DNA of 64,000 nt from DATKEJ01 sp963768715 (GCA_963768715.1 CAVYJC010000002.1:1-64000); one strand, 5' to 3'. Positions 46,267 to 55,383 are shown, counted from the first letter of the stretch. Numbers and translations: made by a program. The notes: generated by a model from the sequence alone, not told the origin.

Positions 46267-47244
46267 TCAATCCAGGGGAGATACCGCCGACTCCGCCTCG
46301 TGGTGTAGTCTGTGGTATTCGTCAGGCGTCATTCCCGGGGCGAAGAAATCGATCGGATTGATTGCCCGGCGCGCCGAATTCAGCACTTCGTAGTGAACGT
46401 GCGGCGCTGTTGACCTGCCCGAACTTCCGCTGAATGCAATCACCTCACCACGCGAGACCCGGCGCCCGACACGCGTGATTTCTGGAATCTTAGATAAGTG
46501 CGCGTAGCGTGTCGTGTAGCCCGACTTTCGGTGCTTCACCTCGACGGTAATACCATATCCGCCGCGACGACCTGCGTAGGAAACAACACCGTCAGCCGTT
46601 GCGACGACCGGTGTGCCCCTCGGCGCCGAAATGTCGATGCCGGTATGCATCCGACGAACGTGATCGATTGGATGCAGGCGAACGCCAAATCCCGACACTA
46701 GTCGGCCGTTAGCCGGCATGATGGCAGGCAACTCCTGGAGCGCTTCCTTCCGCCGGCGCGCCAAGTCGATCAACTCGCGATACGACGATCCTTGAATTTC
46801 CATCTGGCGTTCCAGACGATCCAGATTCTCGGCCGTCTCGCGCAGAACGACTCGCGTGTCGGTTCCGAACCGCTGGAAGCCTTCATAAACGTCGGTGCCT
46901 CCGGCGCCCGCCTGGCGGACTTGATCAGGAATTGGATCGGCCTGAAGAATCGTCCGGTACAACTCTTTGTCCCGATCAGAAAAGTCGGCGAGCTCCGAGC
47001 GAATATCCTCTATGCTGGAATCCGCGGCTGCCAACTGATTGCGAAGCACCTCGTTTTCGGCCTTCAGCGCGATCACCTCCGGCGAACCCAACAACTCCCC
47101 GAGACCCCAGTACAGGGCGCCGCTGAGCACGATGGTAAGCACGGCAACCAAGGCAACCGTCCGGACCACTCGCGTGTGCCGATCACGCACCTCGACAAAG
47201 GTACACTGCGACTCGTCGTAGTAGTAAAATCGCCCTTCGGACAT
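46267..47244 (-). CDS. Membrane-anchored M23 peptidoglycan endopeptidase
   Basis: A 325-aa inner-membrane protein: short cytosolic N-terminus, transmembrane segment (about 28-48), periplasmic coiled coil (55-100), then a LytM/M23 domain. Zinc-ligand motifs are H200-x3-D204 (MHTGIDIS) and HVHYE. The shape is MepM/DipM-like, fitting a hydrolase that opens the wall for growth. The gap 46056-46266 to the next gene holds no clear feature beyond a GTCGCGAGGCGAC hairpin near 46213. Confidence 0.9.
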   Translation of the reverse strand: MSEGRFYYYDESQCTFVEVRDRHTRVVRTVALVAVLTIVLSGALYWGLGELLGSPEVIALKAENEVLRNQLAAADSSIEDIRSELADFSDRDKELYRTILQADPIPDQVRQAGAGGTDVYEGFQRFGTDTRVVLRETAENLDRLERQMEIQGSSYRELIDLARRRKEALQELPAIMPANGRLVSGFGVRLHPIDHVRRMHTGIDISAPRGTPVVATADGVVSYAGRRGGYGITVEVKHRKSGYTTRYAHLSKIPEITRVGRRVSRGEVIAFSGSSGRSTAPHVHYEVLNSARRAINPIDFFAPGMTPDEYHRLHHEAESAVSPLD

Positions 47245-47390
47245 CCTGACCGCGTGGACTGTTACCAGCGTTGATTATTCCAATCGGCGTCACGTGGCAG
47301 GGCCGATGGGCCTGGCCGTGTTCGAAACCCGTAACGGGAAATATAGCCCTTCGGATTCAACAGGTGCAAGCGGCGACTAGTCCGTTTGGG

Positions 47391-48428
47391 CTACTCTGTG
47401 TCGTGCTCGAAATACTCGATACCCCGGCGCGGAGGCACTTCTCGCACAACCGATTTCCTCTCAATGGTCTCACTGAGACGCTTCGAGAACACATCGCCGG
47501 CATCGTAACCGTAGTGCTGGAGGAGGTAGTTCATCGCCACAACCTCCGAGATTACCGTGATATTCTTGCCCGGTACGATCGGAAGTTTGACCCTTGGGAG
47601 CTTCACCTGGAGGATCGATACGTGATCGTCGACCATTCCGAGGCGCGTGTATTCCTCTCCCGGTTCCCACACGTGAAGATCGACGACCACTTCCACGCGC
47701 TTTTGAAAGCGGATGGCTCGGACGCCGAACATCGCACGAATGTCAACGATCCCCAACCCCCGTATCTCCATGAAGTGCTGCACGAGATCCGTGCCCGATC
47801 CCATGATTATGTTGGCCCCTTTCTTCGTCACGACAACAACGTCGTCGGCCACCAGCCGATGCCCACGCTCCACAAGATCGAGGGCAACTTCGCTTTTCCC
47901 GATGCCTGCCCGGCCCGTAAGGAGTATCCCGATGCCGTAAACATCGACAAGCGACCCGTGCAGTGTCTGCTGCGGTGCGAACTGGTCCTCCAGGAAGTCG
48001 CCAAGCAACGACGAGAACTGCGTCGAACTGAGCGTAGTCGCTAGAATCGGAATGCCACGCTCCGTCGACATCCTGCAGAGGTCCGGGTCGATTCGATTAC
48101 CATCCGTCAAAAAGATGCAAGGAATCGGAAACTGGATCAAATGCTCAAACGCCTGTGCACGATACTTGGATTCAAGTGACTGTAAATACTGACTTTCCGT
48201 ATTGCCTAGAATCTGAACACGCTGGTGCGTGAAGAGGTCGACGTAACCTGCGAGCGCCAATCCGGGACGGTGGAGGTTGCTTTCTGTCACCCGGCGTGAC
48301 CCGTCACCCTCCGCCACGGTCTCGACCGGCACGCCGACGACTGACGAAAGCTGGTCGACCATGAATTCGACAGTGATGTGGTCTTTCTGAAATATGCGGC
48401 TCTCGGCGCCTTCTTCGGGCTGATCCAT
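47391..48428 (-). CDS. hprK: HPr kinase/phosphorylase
   Basis: Bifunctional enzyme that phosphorylates Ser46 of HPr and reverses it with phosphate. It is 345 aa with Walker A GRAGIGKS (172-179), ligand-binding loop DDVVVV, and the HprK signature EIRGLGIVDI (221-230). HPr itself is not in the window. In Bacteroidota HprK often occurs without a full sugar PTS and regulates through HPr alone. It is the last gene of the psd-pssA-purS-clpS-hprK series (18-bp gap after clpS). Confidence 0.94.
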   Translation of the reverse strand: MDQPEEGAESRIFQKDHITVEFMVDQLSSVVGVPVETVAEGDGSRRVTESNLHRPGLALAGYVDLFTHQRVQILGNTESQYLQSLESKYRAQAFEHLIQFPIPCIFLTDGNRIDPDLCRMSTERGIPILATTLSSTQFSSLLGDFLEDQFAPQQTLHGSLVDVYGIGILLTGRAGIGKSEVALDLVERGHRLVADDVVVVTKKGANIIMGSGTDLVQHFMEIRGLGIVDIRAMFGVRAIRFQKRVEVVVDLHVWEPGEEYTRLGMVDDHVSILQVKLPRVKLPIVPGKNITVISEVVAMNYLLQHYGYDAGDVFSKRLSETIERKSVVREVPPRRGIEYFEHDTE

Positions 48429-48446
48429 AACGTCAGGATTTGATAA

Positions 48447-48755
48447 TCATCCTCTCACCTCGGTGATAAGCTCGATTTCTCGAAGCACGGCCTGCACCTT
48501 CAGGCAAGACTCCAGTTCATCTTCGAAGACCGTGGCCTTCCCGGTAGTGTGGACGCTCCAGGCATGAGATTCGGCCGTCGCGACTGAACACCCGGTTGCC
48601 TTCACCAGTTGATGAATAACCTCGTCGAAAGTATGAACGTCGTCATTAAACAGGATTACATGCCACGGAAAATCGGTTCCGGTCCTGTCCGTTGGGGCGA
48701 TCTCAACGGCGACATCGGTGTCATCACCGACCACGGACTGTGACACGGGCAACAT
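48447..48755 (-). CDS. clpS: ATP-dependent Clp protease adaptor ClpS
   Basis: N-recognin that delivers N-end-rule substrates to ClpAP. It is about 102 aa, with PWHVILFNDDVHTFDEVI (NDD/H substrate pocket residues) and the helical Met-binding region after ATAESHAW. A GTG seven codons upstream (48776) would overlap the purS stop (GTGA); ATG 48755 is chosen. clpA is not in this window. Confidence 0.9.
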   Translation of the reverse strand: MLPVSQSVVGDDTDVAVEIAPTDRTGTDFPWHVILFNDDVHTFDEVIHQLVKATGCSVATAESHAWSVHTTGKATVFEDELESCLKVQAVLREIELITEVRG

Positions 48756-48772
48756 GGCTCTGCACAGGAATG

Positions 48773-49051
48773 TCACGTTGTGGAGGAAACGGTCGGTATT
48801 TCATGCACTTCGATGACTTCGTAATCGTCCATCACCGGATTAGCGAGCAGCTTTGCCGCCGCCGATTCGGCGGTCGTCCGTGCGGCGGCCTCATCGGGAG
48901 CCTCGATCACGAGCTCGACATGCTTTCCGATCCGAACGCTTTCGATCGCATCGAAGCCGAGCGACGTAAGCGCATGCTGCGTTGCGTTCCCCTGCGGGTC
49001 GAGAATCGACTTCCGCAGTGTGACCTTTACCGTTGTGTGGAAAACAGGCAT
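48773..49051 (-). CDS. purS: Phosphoribosylformylglycinamidine synthase subunit PurS
   Basis: Small subunit of the split FGAM synthase (PurLQS) of purine synthesis. It is 92 aa with KVTLRKSILDPQGNATQHALTSLGF and SVRIGKHVEL, the dimerising beta strands of PurS. It lacks neighbouring purQ/purL, which must be elsewhere. It overlaps or abuts clpS downstream and follows pssA by 10 bp. Confidence 0.95.
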   Translation of the reverse strand: MPVFHTTVKVTLRKSILDPQGNATQHALTSLGFDAIESVRIGKHVELVIEAPDEAAARTTAESAAAKLLANPVMDDYEVIEVHEIPTVSSTT

Positions 49052-49061
49052 GGTTTCAGAT

Positions 49062-49910
49062 TCAGGTGCTCGTCGACTGGCGGTCGGCCCGCCAGACGGC
49101 GAATAAAAAGCGATAAATGGATGTTCCGACGTTGAGCAGCAGGTAGCCGATCATGGCGAGGAAAAGTCCTACCTCTTGAAAGACCAGCGTAATCAGCAGA
49201 CCCACCCCGAGTGCGAGGACCTGGTAGGGACGGCGGCGCAACGACTCCGTCGTCAATTTTGGTATGGCGGCGAAATTGATCGACGTAATCATCAGCGCCG
49301 AGAGGCCGATCACCATGGGGATCAAAACGGACATCAATCCGAGAGCAAACCTGTCGAACCAGCTTGGATCTCTGAAAGTCAGAATGAACGTAACGATGAC
49401 AGCCGCCTGCACCGGGATAGGAAGCCCCTCGTAGAAGGCCTTCTTCTCTCCGTCGGCCACCACGTTGAATCGTGCGAGCCTCACCGCCCCACAAATAGCC
49501 GGGAGGGATGCAATCATCAGGCCCGGCATGCCGAACTGGTCGAGGCCGAATCTGTAGACGAGAAACGACGGGGCCAAACCGAACGACACCACGTCGCTCA
49601 GGGAATCGAGTTGAATCCCGAAATCGCTCTGCGCCTGAGCGAGCCGCGCCATCATTCCATCGAGTAAATCAAAAAAGGCGGCAAGCACGATCAGCCACGC
49701 CGCGTAGACAAACCGCCCGTCGCTGACCTGAATGATCGCCAGGAAGCCGCTGAAGAGATTCATCAGCGTGAAGAAGGACGGCACAGCCGCCCGCCTCGGG
49801 ACGACGTGGACCCGGTCGGGACGCGTCTCGCGATACGCGGCAATTTTCCGGCGTATCGGTCGACGACGTCTGGTCGGATGGTCTCGCATTCCCCTCTGGG
49901 GATCGTTCAT
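49062..49910 (-). CDS. pssA: CDP-diacylglycerol--serine O-phosphatidyltransferase
   Basis: Multi-span inner-membrane enzyme (282 aa) that makes phosphatidylserine. The CDP-alcohol phosphotransferase signature D-x2-DG-x2-AR-x8-G-x3-D-x3-D is complete in DLLDGMMARLAQAQSDFG plus the following IQLDSLSD. A basic N-terminal tail precedes the first span. An in-frame GTG at 49916 overlaps the psd stop (GTGA); ATG 49910 has GGGAG at good spacing. It forms a phosphatidylethanolamine pathway unit with psd. Confidence 0.95.
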   Translation of the reverse strand: MNDPQRGMRDHPTRRRRPIRRKIAAYRETRPDRVHVVPRRAAVPSFFTLMNLFSGFLAIIQVSDGRFVYAAWLIVLAAFFDLLDGMMARLAQAQSDFGIQLDSLSDVVSFGLAPSFLVYRFGLDQFGMPGLMIASLPAICGAVRLARFNVVADGEKKAFYEGLPIPVQAAVIVTFILTFRDPSWFDRFALGLMSVLIPMVIGLSALMITSINFAAIPKLTTESLRRRPYQVLALGVGLLITLVFQEVGLFLAMIGYLLLNVGTSIYRFLFAVWRADRQSTST

Positions 49911-49912
49911 AG

Positions 49913-50599
49913 TCACTGCGCTCCCGGCGAGTCACGTTCACTGTGGTCGAGCCGTGCAAGTACCGTGACGCCGCCCTTTACCCGGTCACCTTTCGCCACC
50001 ATGAAGGCGACGCCCTCGGGTACTACCACATCCATTCGTGATCCAAACTTCATAATTCCGAAACGCTCACCCGCAGTCACTTTACTGCCTTCGTCAATGT
50101 GATATACGACCCGGCGCGCAATTAGTCCCGCAATCTGACGGAACAGGACCCGCATCCCACTGGGGTGCTTGAGCACGAATTCGGCTCGTTCGTTGAGTTC
50201 ACTCGACTTGGGATGCCAGGCTACGAGATACTTGCCGGGGATGTACATCGCCCGCTCGATCACACCGGAAGCGGGAATTCGATTGACGTGGACGTCGAAG
50301 ATCGAGAGAAAGATCGACAACTGGGTGCCGTGGCCTCCGATGTAGGGGATATCGGCCACCTCAGAGACGGCGACTACCATGCCGTCAGCAGGCGCTACGA
50401 TCACGTTTTCCGGATTCTCTGAAGACGGCAGGGCACGGTCGGGATCGCGAAAGAAGAAGACAATGAGCGTAAAGACGTCTATGGCGAGCACAATCAGGAT
50501 GACTCTCGGGACCAGTGAGAGATCTCGAGTCAAGAAAAGGACCGCGACGACAAGCAGTCCCGCCCAGGCAATGGTAAAGTATCCTTCTTTGGCGATCAC
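49913..50599 (-). CDS. psd: Phosphatidylserine decarboxylase proenzyme
   Basis: Short (228 aa) decarboxylase of the archaeal/Psd-B type that converts phosphatidylserine to phosphatidylethanolamine. It self-cleaves to form a pyruvoyl group at the GS of KFGSRMD near residue 183. Two N-terminal membrane spans (about 10-50) and the conserved ADGMVVAVSEV, FLSIFDVHVNRIP stretches are visible. Start is GTG. It leads the minus-strand series and is divergent from mtaB. Confidence 0.95.
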   Translation of the reverse strand: MIAKEGYFTIAWAGLLVVAVLFLTRDLSLVPRVILIVLAIDVFTLIVFFFRDPDRALPSSENPENVIVAPADGMVVAVSEVADIPYIGGHGTQLSIFLSIFDVHVNRIPASGVIERAMYIPGKYLVAWHPKSSELNERAEFVLKHPSGMRVLFRQIAGLIARRVVYHIDEGSKVTAGERFGIMKFGSRMDVVVPEGVAFMVAKGDRVKGGVTVLARLDHSERDSPGAQ

Positions 50600-50736
50600 G
50601 CAGCGTACGGTAAGAGCTGACTATTTCGTACAAGAACCGGTTAAGGTACCCAATTGCGCGCGAAAAAGGCATGTGTGGCAGCGAAAGGAACGGCTCGAAA
50701 GCCTCTCCGTTCAACCGATCCGATTTCCGGAGACCG

Positions 50737-52074
50737 ATGGCACGCGCATCCTTCCATACCCTGGGCTGCAAGCTCAATTTTTCAGAGACGGCGACGATCG
50801 CGCGTGAATTCTCAACGCGTGACTTCGAGATCGTTCCGTTCGGCCAACCGGCAGACGTCATAGTAATCAATACCTGCACGGTTACGGACAAGGCAGAACA
50901 GAAGTGCAGAAATGCCGTCCGGCGGGGCACGCGATCCGGCGGCAGGCCCTTTGTGGTCGTCACGGGATGCTATGCGCAGCTTCGACCCGAAGAAATCGCC
51001 GCAATCCCGGGTGTCGATCTCGTTCTGGGAATGCAGGAGAAATTTGAGCTCTTCGAATTGGTCGAGTCGTTCACTCATGGCGAGTCGACACAGGTGGAGG
51101 TGTCGTGCATCGACGAGGTCGTCGATTTCGGTCCTGCCTACTCCGCAAGCGAACGGACCCGAGCCTTCCTGAAGGTCCAGGACGGCTGCGACTATTCGTG
51201 TTCGTTCTGCACGATCCCGATGGCGCGCGGACGCAGCAGATCGGCACACCCGACAGACTTGCTTCGCCAGGCCGAGGAAATTGCCGCACAGGGATTTCGA
51301 GAGATCGTGCTTTCGGGAGTCAACGTGGGACTCTACGGACAGGAATTCGGGACTGACTTGCTCGCGCTGCTTCATTTGCTGGACGAAGTGGACGGCATCG
51401 ATCGCTACCGTATCTCCTCGATCGAACCCAACCTGCTCACGGAGGAGATCGTTTCGTTCGTATCGGCCTCGGATCGCTTCGTGCCGCACTTCCATATTCC
51501 GCTTCAGAGTGGAAGCGATGAGGTTCTGGCCGGTATGCGTCGCCGGTACAAGCCGGATGTGTATCGCCGTCGCGTCGACTCAATTCTGAACAAGATGCCC
51601 GACGCGTGCATCGGCGCGGACGTGATCGTTGGGTTTCCGGGCGAGTCAGACGATCTGTTCGCCGAAACAATCGCGTTCCTCGACGCACTTCCCGTCTCCT
51701 ATCTCCACGTTTTTACTTACTCGGAACGGCCCGGGACCGTAGCGGCGGAGCGCACGGAGAGCGGGGTGCTGGAGGCCGTGCCGAATACGGAGCGCTCGCG
51801 CCGCAACCGCGTGCTGCGGCGCCTGTCATCGAGGAAGCGAAAGGCCTTCTACGATCGATTTGCGGGAAATCGACGCACCGTTCTTTGGGAATCTGGCCAG
51901 GCAGAAGACACGCTGCAGGGATTCACGGATAACTACATCCGTGTTCGCGGCGCGGCCGAAAACCGTGAGGTCGGAACGATTGAAGAGGTTATCGTCGGCC
52001 GCATTGCCGCCGATGGGATCGTCGACGTGGATGAACACGTACCCCTACCGATTTTGGAGGCACATTCGTCTTGA
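50737..52074 (+). CDS. mtaB: tRNA (N6-threonylcarbamoyladenosine37-C2)-methylthiotransferase MtaB
   Basis: Radical-SAM methylthiotransferase (445 aa) that converts t6A37 to ms2t6A37. The UPF0004 domain has cluster Cys C11, C47 and C78. The radical SAM motif is C151-x3-C155-x2-C158 (CDYSCSFC), and a TRAM domain ends the protein. GGAGA precedes ATG 50737; an upstream open frame from 50671 is discounted. DUF493 overlaps its 3' end by four bases. Confidence 0.94.
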   Translation: MARASFHTLGCKLNFSETATIAREFSTRDFEIVPFGQPADVIVINTCTVTDKAEQKCRNAVRRGTRSGGRPFVVVTGCYAQLRPEEIAAIPGVDLVLGMQEKFELFELVESFTHGESTQVEVSCIDEVVDFGPAYSASERTRAFLKVQDGCDYSCSFCTIPMARGRSRSAHPTDLLRQAEEIAAQGFREIVLSGVNVGLYGQEFGTDLLALLHLLDEVDGIDRYRISSIEPNLLTEEIVSFVSASDRFVPHFHIPLQSGSDEVLAGMRRRYKPDVYRRRVDSILNKMPDACIGADVIVGFPGESDDLFAETIAFLDALPVSYLHVFTYSERPGTVAAERTESGVLEAVPNTERSRRNRVLRRLSSRKRKAFYDRFAGNRRTVLWESGQAEDTLQGFTDNYIRVRGAAENREVGTIEEVIVGRIAADGIVDVDEHVPLPILEAHSS

Positions 52075-52361
52075 ACGCACGAAGAGAAGATACCGGAATA
52101 GAGGGCTCGGATACCGGCCAGTTCAAGCGACTGCTCGATGAGCAAAACGATTGGCCGGCCGAATTCATCTTCAAGTTTATCGTCCCGAAGGACCAACTGT
52201 CGGCTCTCGAGAAGATCCTGGACGGATACACGCTCAGTACGAGACAGTCGCGTAACGGCAACTACCTCGCCATTACGCTCACCCCTGTCATGAACTCAAG
52301 CGATGACGTTATCCGCATCTATCGGCAGGCATCCGAAATCAAGGGAATCGTTTCGCTCTGA
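52071..52361 (+). CDS. DUF493 family protein
   Basis: A 96-aa protein with the DUF493/YbeD-like ferredoxin-fold core: FIFKFIVPKDQLSALEKILDGY, STRQSRNGNYLAITLTPVMNSSDDVIRIYRQ. E. coli YbeD is structurally similar to the ACT-like allosteric domain; function is unknown. TTG start with GGAGG 10 bases upstream and a TTGA overlap with mtaB. A heptamer array begins three bases after its stop. Confidence 0.85.
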   Translation: MNARREDTGIEGSDTGQFKRLLDEQNDWPAEFIFKFIVPKDQLSALEKILDGYTLSTRQSRNGNYLAITLTPVMNSSDDVIRIYRQASEIKGIVSL

Positions 52362-52363
52362 AG

Positions 52364-52412
52364 GTCCGTCGTCCGTCGTCCGTGGTCCGTGGTCCGTGGT
52401 CCGTGGTCGGCG
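52364..52412. repeat. Heptamer tandem array (GTCCGTC x2, GTCCGTG x4)
   Basis: Two GTCCGTC and four GTCCGTG units run without a phase break (52364-52405), and a degenerate GTCGGCG follows. It fills the whole gap between the convergent DUF493 and amidohydrolase genes, starting 3 bp after one stop and ending 12 bp before the other. Confidence 0.9.
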
Positions 52413-52423
52413 GCCCCCAGACC

Positions 52424-53689
52424 TCATGGGTGACGGTAGATCACCCCGTCCTTCATGACGAAAACGGGATTCTCCAGTGCCTTGATGTCGTCGAGTGGGT
52501 TGCCCGAAACGGCGACGATATCGGCAAGCAGCCCTTTCTTGATGCTTCCGCGATCGTCGAGCCCCAGAATGCCGGCAGTACCCGATGTGGCGGCAACGAG
52601 CGCCTTCATTGGTCCCGCCCCATATTCCGATACGAGCTCTACTTCGCGGCTGTTGGCGCCGTGTGAGAATACGCCCGCGTCGCTGCCGTTGCACAGCGGG
52701 ACACCAGCCGCAAGGGCCGCCGCAAAGCTCCTCTTCTTCTCTTGAATCCGTTCGGGAGCAGGATCGCTGCCGTCCCATCCCTGATATCGTGTGACGGCAT
52801 CGCTCGCGGCAATGGTCGGACAAAGTGCAATGCCCTTTTCCGCCATGAGAGCGAAGACCTCGGGGGTCCCGCCGTCACCGTGTTCGATGGTGCTCACGCC
52901 GGCCATGGCGGCTCGGCGCATCCCCTCGGCTGTACCGGCGTGTGCAGAGACCGGCCGTCCGCTCCCGGCAGCGGTCTCGACCGCCGCCTTCAGCTCCTCG
53001 ATCGAGAAAGTGGGCATCGCCTCCCCGTTCGGTCCCCAACGGTAGTCGGCATAGACTTTCACAATGTCGGCGCCTTTTCCGATTTGCTCCCTGACCGTCC
53101 TGATCATGCCTTCCACGCCGTCGGTTTCTTCGGCGCCGAGCGGTACGTCAAAGGATGGAGCAAATCCCTTCGGCCCGTAGCTGCCCGTTGCAACGATGGC
53201 GCGTCCAGCAACCAGCATGCGCGGTCCCGGAATGACACCCTTCTCAATCGCCTGCTTCAGTCCCACGTCTGCGTAGCCGGCTCCTTCCGTACCGAGGTCC
53301 CGAATGGTCGTGAACCCCGCCAGAAGCGTATTCCGAGCATGATTCACGCCTCTCGCCACGCGTTCGGCCCTCGACTCCTTCAGTACCTGGTCGTTCCAGG
53401 AAGTTTCGTCGTACGGATGCAGCAGGAAGTGCGTGTGGGCATCGATCATGCCCGGAAGCAAGGTCGCCCCTGAGAGAACAATAACCTCGACACCGGGACC
53501 GCCGTCGAGATGACGCCCCACCGCTTCGATTCGATTGCCGCGCACCAGCACATCCATGCCGTCGGAGATCGATTGCCCGTCGAATAGACGGTCCGCGCGC
53601 AGGAGATAGGCGTTCTGTGCTCTCAAGGGGAATACAGAACAAAGGAGCAAGAGTGAGAACAGGATGAGAGTTAGTCGGCTGCGCATCAT
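52424..53689 (-). CDS. Exported amidohydrolase (imidazolonepropionase-like)
   Basis: Metal-dependent hydrolase of the amidohydrolase superfamily (421 aa). A signal peptide (LTLILFSLLLLCSVFPLRAQ) precedes a TIM barrel with HTH metal ligands (DAHTHFLLHP), the HAG and EHG ligands (VSAHAGTAEGMRR, STIEHGDG) and catalytic Asp in CNGSDAG. Homologous secreted amidohydrolases often cleave dipeptides such as Xaa-Pro/Arg; substrate unknown here. The frame opens 50 codons earlier inside the neighbouring gene. Start is one of two ATGs at 53689/53686. Confidence 0.9.
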   Translation of the reverse strand: MMRSRLTLILFSLLLLCSVFPLRAQNAYLLRADRLFDGQSISDGMDVLVRGNRIEAVGRHLDGGPGVEVIVLSGATLLPGMIDAHTHFLLHPYDETSWNDQVLKESRAERVARGVNHARNTLLAGFTTIRDLGTEGAGYADVGLKQAIEKGVIPGPRMLVAGRAIVATGSYGPKGFAPSFDVPLGAEETDGVEGMIRTVREQIGKGADIVKVYADYRWGPNGEAMPTFSIEELKAAVETAAGSGRPVSAHAGTAEGMRRAAMAGVSTIEHGDGGTPEVFALMAEKGIALCPTIAASDAVTRYQGWDGSDPAPERIQEKKRSFAAALAAGVPLCNGSDAGVFSHGANSREVELVSEYGAGPMKALVAATSGTAGILGLDDRGSIKKGLLADIVAVSGNPLDDIKALENPVFVMKDGVIYRHP

Positions 53690-53705
53690 TTTCCTAAACG
53701 GTTTG

Positions 53706-54407
53706 TTAGTCCGCTTCCGAATAGACGGACTCAAAGTAGAGATCGACGAGGTTGCGGCGTTCGGCATCGCTATCGACGTGCTCGCCTGTATTGAGCGCCG
53801 ACACGAGCACGGGATTACCCAGTCTCTGCACGTGATCAAGCATCTTTTCGAGGGTCGATCCGTCCTCGCGGCGACGCTCGACGAGAAGCTCGATCCCCCG
53901 GCGGATCGTGCCCAGGGAGAAGAGATCCGGTCGGTAATTCACGATCCCTGACGGAAGACTGTCGGCCGGCATCGCTTCGCCGAATGCCGTGTTCGTGCCG
54001 AGGAGCGTCAGCATCAGGCTGGAAAGAAGATTCCCCAGTGCCGACCGATCTGCCGCGGCAATAAAAGAGAGGGGAGTCTCGTGGCTTTTTACAGAAACGA
54101 AGACTCGATCACCGCCCACATCGAGTAGATCGTAACGGACAGGCGCTGAAAATCCGTCGGGGCCGTCGAATTGAAACACAATGAGCGTTTCGAGACCAAA
54201 GACCTGATCAAGGAGATGAACCATCGCCCAATCGTCGACGAGGACCTCGGTGTAGTGCTCCATTTCCTCTGAGCCGACGGCCAGCCGGAGAACCTCGACC
54301 GCATCCACTGCCGATCCGGCGCCGTACAGCGCGCCGTCGGGTCCCTCCAGGTAGACGATGTCGAAACTCTGTTCAAGCTTCGCTGTGAAGTACGATTCCC
54401 ACTCCAT
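53706..54407 (-). CDS. Hypothetical acidic protein, 233 aa
   Basis: Cytosolic-looking protein with no membrane span, signal or recognised motif. Composition is protein-like (MEWESYFTAKLEQSFDIVYLEG start; alternating strands and helices), and it sits 9 bp downstream of thpR on the same strand and 16 bp upstream of the amidohydrolase. It may be a lineage-specific conserved gene. No function is inferred. Confidence 0.7.
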   Translation of the reverse strand: MEWESYFTAKLEQSFDIVYLEGPDGALYGAGSAVDAVEVLRLAVGSEEMEHYTEVLVDDWAMVHLLDQVFGLETLIVFQFDGPDGFSAPVRYDLLDVGGDRVFVSVKSHETPLSFIAAADRSALGNLLSSLMLTLLGTNTAFGEAMPADSLPSGIVNYRPDLFSLGTIRRGIELLVERRREDGSTLEKMLDHVQRLGNPVLVSALNTGEHVDSDAERRNLVDLYFESVYSEAD

Positions 54408-54416
54408 TCCACCAAT

Positions 54417-54986
54417 CTACGACCGCGCGGTCACAGGCACACCTCCGAGCGGGATCTCTGCATAATGCGAGTACGACGCACCGCTTGGACGGAGGCGACT
54501 CTCGAAGAGCACCAGCTTGTCGCAGGTGAATGAGGTCACAACCGGCTTCTCCACGACCTGGATACGCTGTATGCGGGATTGCTTGATGCGAGCGATCGTT
54601 ATGTGTGGATTGGGGGAGCGCGATTCGGGAGGAAGCCCGGCTGCAACGACGCCCGACTCTACCCGTTCGAAGAGCTCGAGGACACGCGGCTCTGGTACAA
54701 CGGACGCCGCGAGCACTGCAGGCCGGCGCGCGGGAAACCACGACACGCCGTCTACTCTGACCATCAGTGGGCCGAATGAATGAAGCGACTCCGTCAACCG
54801 CAACGCCAGATCATCGGCAACAGGTGACTCGATGGCACCGAGGAATCGAACGGTTAGATGGAGATGGTCGATCGGGGTCCATCGCAATCTCGGCAAGTTC
54901 TCACTTTCCACGCTCAGTGCGGCCCGAACACTCGACAGCACCTGTCGAGAAGAGTCGGGCAATTCCAATCCAAGAAAAGCCCGCAT
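54417..54986 (-). CDS. thpR: RNA 2',3'-cyclic phosphodiesterase ThpR (2H family)
   Basis: A 189-aa two-H phosphoesterase with motifs HLTV (43-46) and HITI (128-131). In other bacteria it opens 2',3'-cyclic phosphates or ligates tRNA halves in vitro. The two-fold pseudo-symmetric layout and length are normal. It starts 12 bp after the glyoxalase gene on the same strand. Confidence 0.9.
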   Translation of the reverse strand: MRAFLGLELPDSSRQVLSSVRAALSVESENLPRLRWTPIDHLHLTVRFLGAIESPVADDLALRLTESLHSFGPLMVRVDGVSWFPARRPAVLAASVVPEPRVLELFERVESGVVAAGLPPESRSPNPHITIARIKQSRIQRIQVVEKPVVTSFTCDKLVLFESRLRPSGASYSHYAEIPLGGVPVTARS

Positions 54987-54998
54987 TGGCGGTACGGC

Positions 54999-55383
54999 TC
55001 AAAGTTTGAAGTGCGGATTCTCTATGACGCCGAACAAATTGCCGAAGGGGTCGAGCACAACGCCCACCTTTATCCCTTCGCCGACGTCTTCGACAGAGCT
55101 TTGCGACGTGGCTCCTTGACTTGAGAAGATGATCGAAAGCTGCCTGCGCATCGTCTACGCCCCAGTAGGCCGTCGTACCTCCTTCGCCCTTTCCGGAGCG
55201 TGATTCGTCGGGAAGAAGACCCAACTCATATCCGCCCACGTCGAATCCTACATAGAACGGCTCGTCGAAATAGGGGTCCTGACCCAACACGCCGGCGTAC
55301 CATTTCTTTGCCTTCTCCAGATCCGAAACCTGATAAATCGCCGTCCTCAGTCCAAGGAATTTCGCGTCCATGTCGGTCGTCAT
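54999..55383 (-). CDS. Glyoxalase/bleomycin-resistance (VOC) protein with one-base frameshift
   Basis: A vicinal-oxygen-chelate domain protein of about 127 aa once one extra base (55116/55117) is removed. The N-terminal half reads MDAKFLGLRTAIYQVSDLEKAKKWYAGVLGQDPYFDEPF, and after the break the expected GATSQSSVEDVGEGIKVG...DPFGNLFGVIENPHFKL is found in the next frame to the stop at 54999. The uncorrected frame runs on as Arg-rich non-protein to 54901. Start overlaps the moxR stop (TGATG). Substrate unknown. Confidence 0.85.

Noticed and set aside
54901..55383. 160-aa glyoxalase as given by the open frame
   Set aside because: After about residue 90 the sequence becomes Arg-rich and unlike the family; the true C-terminus lies in the next frame and ends at 54999.
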